From the NCBI GenBank assembly GCA_027924585.1, contig BSBM01000068.1, positions 10,750,001-10,814,000 on the forward strand: a DNA stretch of 64,000 nucleotides. Reading direction: 5' to 3'. The position numbers were made by a program, and so were the translations under genes. How positions within the stretch are numbered: position 1 is the first letter of the stretch; every line of letters starts with the position of its first letter. This DNA comes from Larix kaempferi (lineage: Eukaryota; Streptophyta; Pinopsida; Pinales; Pinaceae). Shown here one piece after another: positions 9,619-19,350 of the stretch. Under the pieces are notes generated by a model, which ran no database searches, was not told the origin of the DNA, and saw nothing but the letters and a program-made list of their open reading frames with translations.

Positions 9619-11764
9619 TCAAAACTCAAGCTTCCTCTTGTTCTTTCCCGATGCTGATCCTCTAGGCACATCTCTAGGATCAGTGTGCGTCTCTGGATCC
9701 TGCAAATTAAATATCAATTGTTAAATTCAACTAACTATGTACACTAACACATTAGCTCAACAATTATCAACTGGTGCATGGAAAGTGCATGAAACACTTG
9801 GTCACTGAAGGACATCTCACCTCAACTGACAAAGGAGATTGTGTTGCTTGCGTAGCAGATGGAGCCGTTGGTTGAACATCCAGGATGGTCAAACCAAGGG
9901 GGCCAGGAACTGCTCCTGCTGGTGGTGGCTACAATGAAAAAATGTTGAAATAGTTAGAAATGCATGAATAAACAATAGACCAATAATAAACTATGTAAAG
10001 ATAATGTTGAAATAGTTACATACCTGTGTGTGATCAGTTGCCGTTACAGATGCGGCACTGACTGTTGCATTAACCATCGATGCGAGGTTTTCAGTATATA
10101 ACTCAGGTTCTTGATGTAGTAAACATGCAATTCAAACATTAACAAAAATGATTTATGCATTGGATTTCAAGTTAAACAACAAATATCATCGAAGGATATA
10201 CATTACCACTGTGTGAGTAAGCCCATGGTCGTGGGCAGCTGGAGTCTTTCTAGGAGTAGAACGCCTCACATACACACGAACCTTGTTCACGAATGGCCTG
10301 GTGGGAGATACAAATCCAGGCAATGGTCCAGATGTCTCAGATGGTGCCTACAGTCAGCAAGTGTTCATGTAGTTAGAAATGCATGATTCAACAAACAAAC
10401 ATGTATTTAAAAAATGTCATTTTTAATTGTTTACCTGGAGCCCAGATGTTTCATCGGACGGTACGACCATGGGTGCTACCTCCACATTACCTTGCCCCAG
10501 TGAAGGATCTGTCATCTGGACGTTTAATAATTGTAAATATTAGACCGTAGATAGCATTAGTGAACTAAAATGTAAAGTATGTGGAAATTAACAAATTAAC
10601 AAGTATTAAAAAACTAAAATTTTAAAATGTTTACCTCGGTGTGAGATATGGCAATAGGTTCTATATAAGATGGGACTGCCAAATGGGTAGCATCGTGCCC
10701 CCTAGTAGAGTCTGGAACATCCGGCTCTGGGGCATCGCTGCCGGCATAAAGCATCAACTAGAAGTTCACAAAATTAATATATTAGCTCAAACTATATATA
10801 TGTGTACAAAGGCGAAAATAAATGAAGAATTTATCACAATTAACCATCAACATACCTCTCTCAAAAACCCACTGAAGGCAATATTTGAGGCAAGACCATA
10901 GCAGGGACGACCACATGATGTGCACTCGTGAGGATCAGTACTAGGATGGGGATGTGTCGATGGTCTTGCACTAGTGGATGGTCCTGCACTAGTGGATGGT
11001 CCTGATGGTCCTACACTAGTGGATGGTCCTGCATGATGACGAGCTGGTGTATGTACCACACCAGGGACAGATGTCCCTTCCTCACCCATATGTTGAACCA
11101 TAGTGCCATGGCGAACAACCACCCGTGCCAAACTCAAAAATGCATCACGTGTCTGTGGAATAATACGATGTGCAGGTGGGACATCTGGCCCAGGAAACTG
11201 CCTGCGAGGTGCGGGGATAGCGTGATCCTGGTCTCGAAGCCTTGCATTGGGTCGGTTTTGGGGCATCCCCCCACCGATCCCATGAAACTGCAAGATGTCA
11301 AAATAGTTTACGTGTTTATGTAACATGAACTCTCCGTACATATTTCGAAGGAAATAGAAGGGAATTTCCCTGTTGTTGTGTGGTGGCATATTAAAAACCA
11401 TGTACCATCTGTCCATCTAGTTATCAACAAATGGTTGAAACGTGCACCACTCAATGGAGATATGAGGCTTATTTGCATTTGGGATTTTCCCCGTCCGAGG
11501 GTCCCTAAACAATGCAAATATGATCTCTTTGGATATTTTCAACTTTTTTATTGCATTGTAGTCTAGCCCATCAGCATATTGTTGTCTTTTTCTTTCTCTA
11601 TATGATGTAATATCATATAGTATATTGCTAGACTGTGAAATGGTGTCAACAATTGCATCCAAGGTTGATGCAAGCGAGCGGCGAATCCTGTCACCACCAC
11701 TAAAAGCTGCACTAATGCCCTTCAAGTGGAAAAGCTCAATCATTATCTCGGCATTGGTGTCCAT
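9619..11764 (-). pseudogene. Seven-exon gene of unknown function with one in-frame TAG
   Basis: I do not recognise this family. Exons on the minus strand are 11764-10856, 10757-10635, 10515-10435, 10347-10207, 10101-10024, 9928-9821 and 9699-9619. All six introns are GT-AG and all are phase 0, so every internal exon is a multiple of three. The joined frame is about 506 residues, ending KNKRKLEF and TGA. Exon 1 has an N-terminal folded-looking part (FSGGDRIRRSLAST; REIPFYFLRNMYGEF), then a repeat region rich in GPSTS and a CTSCGRPC motif. Exons 2-7 are rich in Pro, Ser, Thr and Val and look disordered. A TAG at 11417-11419 interrupts exon 1 after FVDN. An AG acceptor at 11773-11774 allows further upstream exons. 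It converges on the transposase-like gene across the telobox array. The coherent splice phases argue for a real, recently active gene. Confidence 0.62.
10951..11033 (-). repeat. 18-bp tandem repeat coding GPSTS(A/V) in exon 1
   Basis: ACTAGTGGATGGTCCTGC-like units recur on the plus strand. On the minus strand they encode repeated Gly-Pro-Ser-Thr-Ser motifs in a disordered part of the unknown protein. The unit length is a multiple of three, so copy-number change keeps the frame. Confidence 0.75.
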
Positions 11765-11774
11765 AGCCGCAACT

Positions 11775-12748
11775 GCAATAAAGACATCAATACGAAAATC
11801 ATTAGAAACATATACATGGTATATAATGACGTCTCTTCAAAAATGAAAATGTATTAAATCAAACTCAAGTAAGCAATTTAATGGCATTCACTTACATACA
11901 TTTAAAACTTAAAATTAAACATTTAAAAATTAAAAAGTAAGTTTCGTTCAACTTCTTTTTAGAAGTTAAGGCACTTCTTAACCCTCATTGGTGACTTTTC
12001 CATGCAAACTTGGGTTTAAACTTCTTAGAATTTAGGAGTGTTATTTTGACATGTTTTGGCCTTTACGTCCCTTGCAGAAAACAATATTTCCATCAACTTC
12101 ATAAGCTAACATTAAATTTATTGATTTCAACATATTACGCCTTGTGGTTGGAAGGGAGGACAAAGTGGCATGGAATGAAATGGATATGTATGAGTTTGTC
12201 TTTCCAATATGATTACATATGTACTTGAGATGACTATCAATGATTAAGATGTTGAATAATCAACTAGAGATTGTGACTAGAATGACAATAACAACAATGT
12301 CAACTTCTCAAAACAGAGACAATTTCTCTCTACAAAATCGGCCTCTACATTGTATGGCAAGTTCAGAAAATTAAATAAAAAACATAGTGATTTTCTATAT
12401 GAAGTCTTTCAGTTGAATCGACGGTCCTTGAGCATTGAGTAGATTGATCGAGGGTGTGGATAGAGCAGGCCTGAGAGACACTTTGTTAATGTGTTTTGGC
12501 ATTTAGTCAAGGGTGCTTAACTAAGAGGCAATATATAGCTACATACACTTCTGGTGAAATTTTGATTATGTTCATGGACAAATGATTGTGATGAAATTTT
12601 GAGAAACCAAGTTATTAATTTTTTTTGCATTTTTTCTATTCACGCTTATGCATGCATTTCATCTTGTTATGGCCATTACCAAGGAAAATTATTTAATTAG
12701 TATCATGGGAAATGGCCTTTGAGGGTTGGAAATTTGGGTTTCATGTGG
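11775..12748. other. AT-rich spacer between the unknown gene and the hAT element
   Basis: No convincing coding region. It could hold upstream exons or the promoter of the minus-strand seven-exon gene, but I cannot identify a start exon or a clear TATA box. The direct repeat copy of the hAT insertion lies at its right edge. Confidence 0.4.
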
Positions 12749-12756
12749 ATGGATAC
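12749..12756 (+). other. Target site duplication, left copy (hAT)
   Basis: ATGGATAC directly before the element; identical to 14282-14289. Confidence 0.88.
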
Positions 12757-12802
12757 CTAAGTAACTGGACACGTCCAACAGGGTCCCTGTGTCGCGTGGG
12801 AT

Positions 12803-13798
12803 ACGATTTTAGATGATGGTTGGTGGGATAGGGTAGTCCTTAGCATCAAGATCATGGAGCCAATCATTTCTTTGTTGCGATTTGCAGACACGGACTAGCC
12901 CATCCTAGGAGATGTTTATGAGGGGTGGGATTCCATGATTGAGTCCATGAGGACCATTGTTATGGAGAATGAGTGTGCTGAGTATGAGACATTGGCAGAG
13001 AACTTATGGTCCATCATACAGGGCATTCTTATCTCCAAGTGGGATAAGAATTGCACACCTTTGCATTGCTTGGCCCACTCATTGAACCCCAAGTTCTACG
13101 CTCAGGATTGGCTCAGTGGTGGGTCGGGGCCCTCATCCAGATTCCCTCCTCACATGGATGGAGAGATCTCAAAGGGGAGGAAGATAGCATTTAGACGACT
13201 ACTTCAGGATAGAGACCACCTTGAGGTGGTGGAGGAGGAATTTTATGAGTTTTCTAGTGGCACTGAGAGATTTGGAGGATATGAGGTGGTTAGAGACATG
13301 GGGGTTAAGAAACCCTTTGTTTGGTGGACAACTCATGGGGCAACATGCCCTCTTCTACAAAAGATAGCCTTGAGGGTCCTCTCTCAAGTTACTTCATCCT
13401 CTTGTTGTGAGAGGAATTGGAGCACATATGGAAACTTGTACAGTGTGAAGAAGAGCAGGCTTGAGCAGTCTAGGGCAGAGACGATGGTGTATGTGCACTC
13501 CAACCTTCATATTATTTACAGGAAGAGGGAGGAGTGGGCGAAGGGAAAGACACTGATGTGGGATGTCTTTCCTGATGAGATGGGTTTGGACAGCAGTACT
13601 GAGTTGGCATTAACCAACATGGATCTTAATGATCCAGTTCTAGAGCCGGTCAATTTTGATGAGGGTGATCATATGGAGGGTTCATCCTCCACAGCAGCAG
13701 ATGCAGTTAGTCAGATTGGCAGAGAGGAGGAGGAGGAGGAAGAGGAGGATCAGGGCAGTGATGAGTTTGTTGATTCAGGCATGGAGGATAACTATTGA
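12803..13798 (+). pseudogene. hAT transposase, C-terminal half
   Basis: C-terminal part of an hAT-family transposase, including the dimerisation (HATC) domain. The frame begins near the deletion joint with DDGWWDRV, passes IKIMEPIISLLRFADTD, is broken by TAG at 12896-12898, and continues to 13798. Family landmarks are LHCLAHSLNPKFYAQDW (about residues 40-60 after the Met at 12935), KKPFVWWTTHGA, LQKIALRVLSQVTSSSCCE and RNWSTYGNLYSVKKSRLEQ, the last two being the HATC core. The tail is acidic, with a run of Glu from GAG repeats near 13725-13750. The BED zinc finger and the N-terminal catalytic residues are missing, so it cannot transpose itself. After the TAG, 287 codons from the Met at 12935 are open. 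Confidence 0.88.
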
Positions 13799-14189
13799 GT
13801 CATTGACAGATGGGATTCTTCCATCTTGATCCACCCCTTTTTTGTATTTACTATTAGACTATTAGACTATTAGTCTATTTGGCATTTTCCAGTGCCCAGT
13901 GGCATTCCAACATCTATATAATACATTTTGATTTTGATGACTTAATGAGAAATATGGTTCCGAGTCTCTGACATGCATCTATGTGTCTCAATGTCTCATT
14001 GTGATTTGTGATTGTGAATGAAAAATGTGTTGTGATTTGTGAATGATCTAATTTCTATTGAATATTTCATATTTGTAATTGTAAATGTAATTTCTATTGA
14101 ATATTTTTAATTGTAAATGTTAAATTTTATTGGATCTATATGTCTATATTTTTAAATTTTAATATATTTTAAAAATATATGTATATATG

Positions 14190-14281
14190 TATATAAAACG
14201 TGTCCTACGTGTCCTGATTTCGGGGGTCACCATGTCCCGTGGGGACACTCGTGTCCCGTGTCCTCATATCAGGTGACTTAG
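14190..14281 (+). repeat. hAT 3' subterminal GTGTCC repeats
   Basis: GTGTCC or its variants occur about six times in this 90-bp end region. hAT transposases commonly bind such clustered subterminal motifs. The 5' end has the complementary GGACACG motif at about 12767-12773. Confidence 0.65.
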
Positions 14282-14289
14282 ATGGATAC
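14282..14289 (+). other. Target site duplication, right copy (hAT)
   Basis: ATGGATAC directly after the element; identical to 12749-12756. Confidence 0.88.
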
Positions 14290-16211
14290 ATTGTAAAAAG
14301 GGAGGAGTTCTATTTTTTTCAATTTTTGGTTGGATTAGGAATTTTTGAGTTTTTGAAAAGGGATTCATTTTGATTATCACTCATCTTGGTTGAGGGAGAT
14401 GTGAATTTAATTAGAGATTGGGTTATTCCCAATTTTATCAATATTACAAAACTAGGTTGTTTTAAACAATAAAAAAATAGTAATTTAGGTTAAGAAATGA
14501 CAAAAAAATGGTATGGGTGAATGAATTACCTGATTAGATGACAATCCACTAGTGAATTTGCCTCCCTTCCAGCTAAATAGAGCTCCACTGATACTCCAGG
14601 GCACACAAACTGTCCTCGTCCAACCTCTATTTCACATTTCTGATGCGTGAAGAGTGCTGCGGGTGGTCGAGAGTGGTCAGGACTGTGTTTTTAAATTGAT
14701 TTTAGATTTCAATAACGCGTGCGCATTTTGTAACTACATAACACGTATGCGTTTTGTAGTTATATAGCGCATACGCATTATGGTTACCTATCCTACATGT
14801 CCAGTGACATGTCAGGCTCGGGTCTTACCATGGCAAGTGCTAAGTATCACAAACGCGTTATGTTTTTATGTATCAGGAACGAGTTTTGAAAAAGTAGGAT
14901 TGCATCTAAAGTGGCCCTCATCTTCTTGCACACACCCATTAAGAAATCAATGGAGCACACGCAAGCATGTTTATTCAAAAATAATATTAAGTTACCAACA
15001 AGGAATGTTTATATCTCAAACTATGTTAAATCATAATAGCCACCATCTTTGCATCTTGGAAGGAAAGGTCTTGGAAACCTATTATATGTTCACAATAAAC
15101 CACCATTTTGTATTTGTATCCAGATATGACATGTGCATGATGATTGAAGAAAAATATGAAATGGAAAATAGGATGAAACAACTACATGATGTGGTAGGAC
15201 CAGTATATTTGGTACTTTAAGATTTTGTGGATGATTCTTTTTCCTTCGTGCTGGTTCAAGAGAAACATGGGTAACATGTTTTTTATGAATATTTGTGGTC
15301 AGCCTAGATGCTATGAAGTCTTTGATGGTTTTCAATTTTTTAATGATTTTTCTTACAATACTGCATTTTAGAGTGAGCCTTTTTTATTATGGATATGCAT
15401 ACCTTTCTGGATCATTTGGTTTTTAAATGTATTCCATTTATTAAATTAAATTAAACTACAAAATCAACTTTGAATATAAAAGTTGAAATTGATGGAATAT
15501 TAATTCTTTTCAATATTTTAAAATTGGTTTATTAAAAATAATTTGAAATTATAAAAATAAAAAAGAGAAGCATTTGAGAAAAACAAATAAGTTCATTTAA
15601 AAAACAAAATTAATTCAGAAGTGGTGAATAAACTTATCATATATTTATGCCATAGACGTTTCACCATGGAGAATCTTAATCATCCACGTTGGGTAGATTC
15701 CTTGTTCATAGAGCAAATGGAATGCTACCACGTGGATGGCGCCGTCAGTCCGTTGGATCAACTCCATGTGTCCTCTAGCAAAGCGGCCGTTGATTTAGTC
15801 TTCTTCGGTTTTCCCTTGTTCCTTGTTCCTTCGGGCAGCTTGGTCTTAACGATGAGACAATGAGACAGACGATAACAACGCCCTTTTCTTGGCCTTGTTA
15901 TCAGATGCTAGAACATGCCAAAACATCGAGGCTCGACCTGGTGCAGTCGAGAAACACCGTCGAAATGGTAAGCTCTTGCATAGCCTATTATTACCTCTCT
16001 CGGACCCACTCTACACTCTTCATGCAAATATCTCAGTCCTCTAGCATCCCCTATTGCTATTTTCTGTCGCGCAGTCCATTCTAAAGTTTCTCGACCTCGA
16101 CCTGCATAGAGATAAATAATTGAAGAGAGTATCAGAACAAAATTTCCTACTAAAAATGTATTGTGAAAAATCTTTAAAAAATCAAACCACCGAAAATTAG
16201 GTAGTACTTAC
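14290..16211. other. Spacer with short repeats, no recognised gene
   Basis: AT-rich. At 14711-14790 three 26-27 bp units contain alternating GCGTGCGC/CGTATGCG/GCGCATACGC cores next to TAACTACATA-like sequence. A CCACGTGG G-box-like palindrome lies at about 15727-15736. Open frames of 80-146 codons at 14780-15335 and 15621-15863 show no recognisable domain, and I do not call them genes. Confidence 0.45.
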
Positions 16212-16730
16212 CATACAAATGGGAATCCAATGAGCCATTACAAACATACTCATAAACTAACAGCCTTCTCTTATCTTCAATACAATATCCAATCAACATC
16301 ACAACATTACGATGTTGGGCACAACTCAAGACTTCCACTTCCGAACATAACTCCAATTCACTTTGAGAGCTTGCAAGTTTATGTTGTTTAATAGCTACAT
16401 CCTGGCCATCGGGAAGTATAGCTCTATGAACAGATCCAAAACCCCCTTCTGCCAAGAAATTAGCCTGAGAAAACCCATGTGCACGCTGCAATTCAGCAAA
16501 GCTAAACCATTTAGGAGGCTTTCCAAAAATAAGGGCCTTGTGCTGGAAAATAGAACAGAGGGGCGAAGGCCCAGGAGGTGCATTTCTATTCAAGGACATG
16601 GCTTTTCGAACACTCAGATGTACGATCTAAGTTCCCCTCACAGTCTTGCTTGCTTATTCCTGCCTCTTTGTTCAACTCGAAAAATCTCTGAAGCAGGGTT
16701 TTTGCAGTCTCGGTTTCAGAAAATCGTATA
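16212..16730 (-). pseudogene. Receptor-like cytoplasmic kinase exon relic (PERK-like)
   Basis: One exon of a plant Ser/Thr kinase resembling the family annotated as inactive protein kinase SELMODRAFT_444075-like. From the minus strand it reads a coiled segment (LLQRFFELNKEAGI), then RNAPPGPSPLCS, then KPPKWFSFAELQRA, the glycine-rich loop LAEGGFGSVHRA, the VAIK lysine motif, EVEVLSCAQHRNVV and LLVYEYVCNGSLDSHLYG. The exon ends at a good donor, G/GTAAGTAC at 16211-16212, a plausible true splice site. A one-base shift near 16600-16620 separates the coiled segment from the rest. The catalytic loop and later exons are absent downstream, so this is a fragment from a duplicated or moved gene. Confidence 0.8.
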
Positions 16731-19350
16731 TTTATGTTGAACATTTGCAATAACATTCAGGAGTTAAAACTTTGACAATACCGAACTCGATTTGGGTAGT
16801 AGACAGTACATCTGTATTGGATGAATAAATTGTATATAAATCCATTGGTCAATGAACATCTGTATTATGGTTTTTCAAATAAATTGCTAGAAAGGAATAT
16901 CGAAGTTATGAGTGAACGAACCTTGACGCAGGGAGAGTCGCTGAGACACTTGACTAACTCCATTGCTAATTCTTTACAAAACTTGGCCATTTTCTCCTCC
17001 TATTTCTATTTTCTGGTTCTTCCCAGATAGTGTGATTAGAATCGCCATTTCCCTCTGTCCCATGACACTCTGTCCCATGACACTCATTTTACTATTTGAA
17101 CACATTTAACAGGACCTACTTATAATCTAGAATTCTATGACCCAGTTTTATGATCATGCAAACCATCCTAGTCGTATGCTTTCGTAAAACTAATAGACCA
17201 CAGAAGATGAGACTGACAACCCTGTCGATGCTCCTCCTACCTTGGGTTGCTCTACCAGCCACTTGAAATCGCCCAACGCCCCTGTTCTAACGCCCTTCCA
17301 CCATTTCACCCGATTCCCTGAACTTCATCGAAAGATGGTATTCATCCTTATTTCTGGAAGAGAAATGGCGTTTGTTTCTTTGTCAATGAGCCATTTGACC
17401 TGCTCGAAATCGCCCATGTCGCAGGGCACCGTTAGCGGCCCTCTGTAGGTGTAAGCCAGCTTCCCTTCAGCCTCTTCCTTGTTTCCAAAAGAGAAAGCAG
17501 ATATCTCTGTTTCAATGGGAAGGATCTGAAGCTGCGATGGGGTTTCACCTTTTTCTATTCTCTGCACAAGTTATTTTCTGTGCTGGGGATATACATCTTC
17601 AGGCTCCTTCTGCAGTCAAAACCTAAATAAAGGAGCGTCATCTCCATAAAACATCACCATTGCATTGATAAATACATTTCACCCCAAGCCTCAATACACG
17701 AGGAGTGGCAAGTCTAATGTGCAGAAGAGCGCCACTCACCAAACACGAGCCCATGAAGGAGCCCATAAATAAGAACAACCACATCCATGCTAACTCCACA
17801 TGTAAGAAAGTAGCTCCATGAAGAAAACCACGAGTGAAGAAACCAGGAAACTCCTCTGCACTAACAGATATCATCGCCTCTCTCTAGTCACCCAGGTTTA
17901 AGCCAGAAGGGCCTTCACGTGTGCAGGGTGGATGAACTGCTATTGTAGGAAGGCTCCCTGGGTATGGACGGTGGGGAGAGGGCCTGCATACAACCCGGGT
18001 GGCTAACATGCACCCTAGGGTCTTTGTGATTCCCTTCCAAATCGTCTAATTAACAATAAAATATAACTAATTTATACAGAAATATATAAATTAATATTTT
18101 TAATTTATTTTAATATAAAAACAATTTCCTATTTAGTTTAAATATAAAATTAAATTAATATATTTAGTGACATATTCGGGGAGTTTGTCGCTATTCTACA
18201 TGTCATGTTTATAGTCATGGCACGTCTATAGGCATGTTTATGGTCATGGCACGTTTATAGTCATGGCACTTATTTGTGCAGAAGTTTTCCTATTAGTGGG
18301 ATAAAACAAAACAAACCAAAAAATCCACTGGTTATGTTAGAACGAATTTTACCACTGTGTGAAAGGCTTCCCGGGAAACTTTGACAGTGAGGAAGCTTAC
18401 TCTAGAAGAGACAACCATATGACAGGCTGTGCGTGCTACTCTCATCTAACTTGTGGCGAAACTTTCCATGCCTGTTGTTCTACAATTGATACCCTCACGT
18501 GTCTAATTACATTCGTGCTCAAATCTTTTAAGCCACCAATCAAAAATTAAAATCCTAATCTATTCCATTAAAACTCAATTTTGTATTTTTGTCAAAATAA
18601 GTGGTCAAAAATCAAGTTAGGGATCCCTTTCCATCTAGAAGGAGGTTTATGAAATCTCATTAAAACCCTCTCTGATATTTTGGATAAAAATCCCCATCCA
18701 TATCGAGGGAGTTAGCGATCCCTATCCATATAGAGGGGTTTATGAATTCACGAAGAAACATTTAAAGTTCAAGGTTGTCTGGGTTCGCAAGTCATGGTCA
18801 TCTCGGCTTCATGCCACATTGGATTCTAAGAATACGTAAATATTCCAACAGGAAAATCCTAGAACTCATTTTCACAGCCTCTTTCATCAATTTTTTTTTC
18901 AAACTTCTATGTCCATACCATGATTAGAAAGCTGATGAGAGGAGCCCACTTAATTAAATTATTTGGTGATACAGATCAGGCAATGGCCCTTAATTTAAAA
19001 ACTTAGTTGATTTAGTGCAATTTTTAGACTTTCTCTCATCCTGACAAAGGAAAGTGCTGACATTAAGCCCGCCCGCATCACTTTTGACGTTATTATTCAA
19101 TGTCGGCTCAATGATTCCAACTCTACCTCACTGAAGGAGTGCCCAATCCTGATCAAAAAATCCCTATGGCATGCTCGACTGCAATCAGGTTGATTATCTT
19201 CTCTGCTTGTGCATACGATCCCTCTATTTGTTTGTAGATATGAGCAAGTTTTCGCAAGACTATAATCAATATTTTTGCAAAAACAGTATTTCCAAATCCT
19301 GCTGTTAGGATTCAGGAATAGCTTTTGTCATCTCATCTCATATTCACCCA
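16731..19350. other. Spacer with minor repeats, no recognised gene
   Basis: At 18199-18269 a phrase ATGTTTATAGTCATGGCACG is repeated about three times. At 18622 and 18717 a 30-bp phrase GATCCCTTTCCATCTAGA/GATCCCTATCCATATAGA recurs 95 bp apart. A minus-strand frame at 17325-17567 (contains GKLAYTYRGPLTVPCDMGD) looks protein-like but matches nothing I know. Confidence 0.4.

Larger units (their letters stand above)
12757..14281 (+). mobile_element. Internally deleted hAT DNA transposon, complete ends
   Basis: The element starts CTAAGTAAC and ends GTGACTTAG, an imperfect terminal inverted repeat of about 10 bp. It is flanked on both sides by the identical 8-bp sequence ATGGATAC (12749-12756 and 14282-14289), the hAT-length target duplication. 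Both ends carry subterminal GTGTCC/GGACAC motifs. Total length is 1525 bp. Inside is only the C-terminal half of a transposase, joined near 12800 to the 5' subterminal sequence, so the N-terminal coding part is deleted. The copy is non-autonomous, and its ends could have been mobilised by a full-length relative. Confidence 0.88.

Noticed and set aside
9324-9671. Cys/Tyr-rich and Ser/Lys-rich frames in the minisatellite
   Set aside because: Produced by the 15-bp repeat itself.
14780-15220. 146-codon plus frame
   Set aside because: No domain, overlaps an equally plausible minus frame, and begins inside short GCG repeats.
17638-17874. Hydrophobic 78-codon minus frame
   Set aside because: No homology I recognise and no splice or promoter context.
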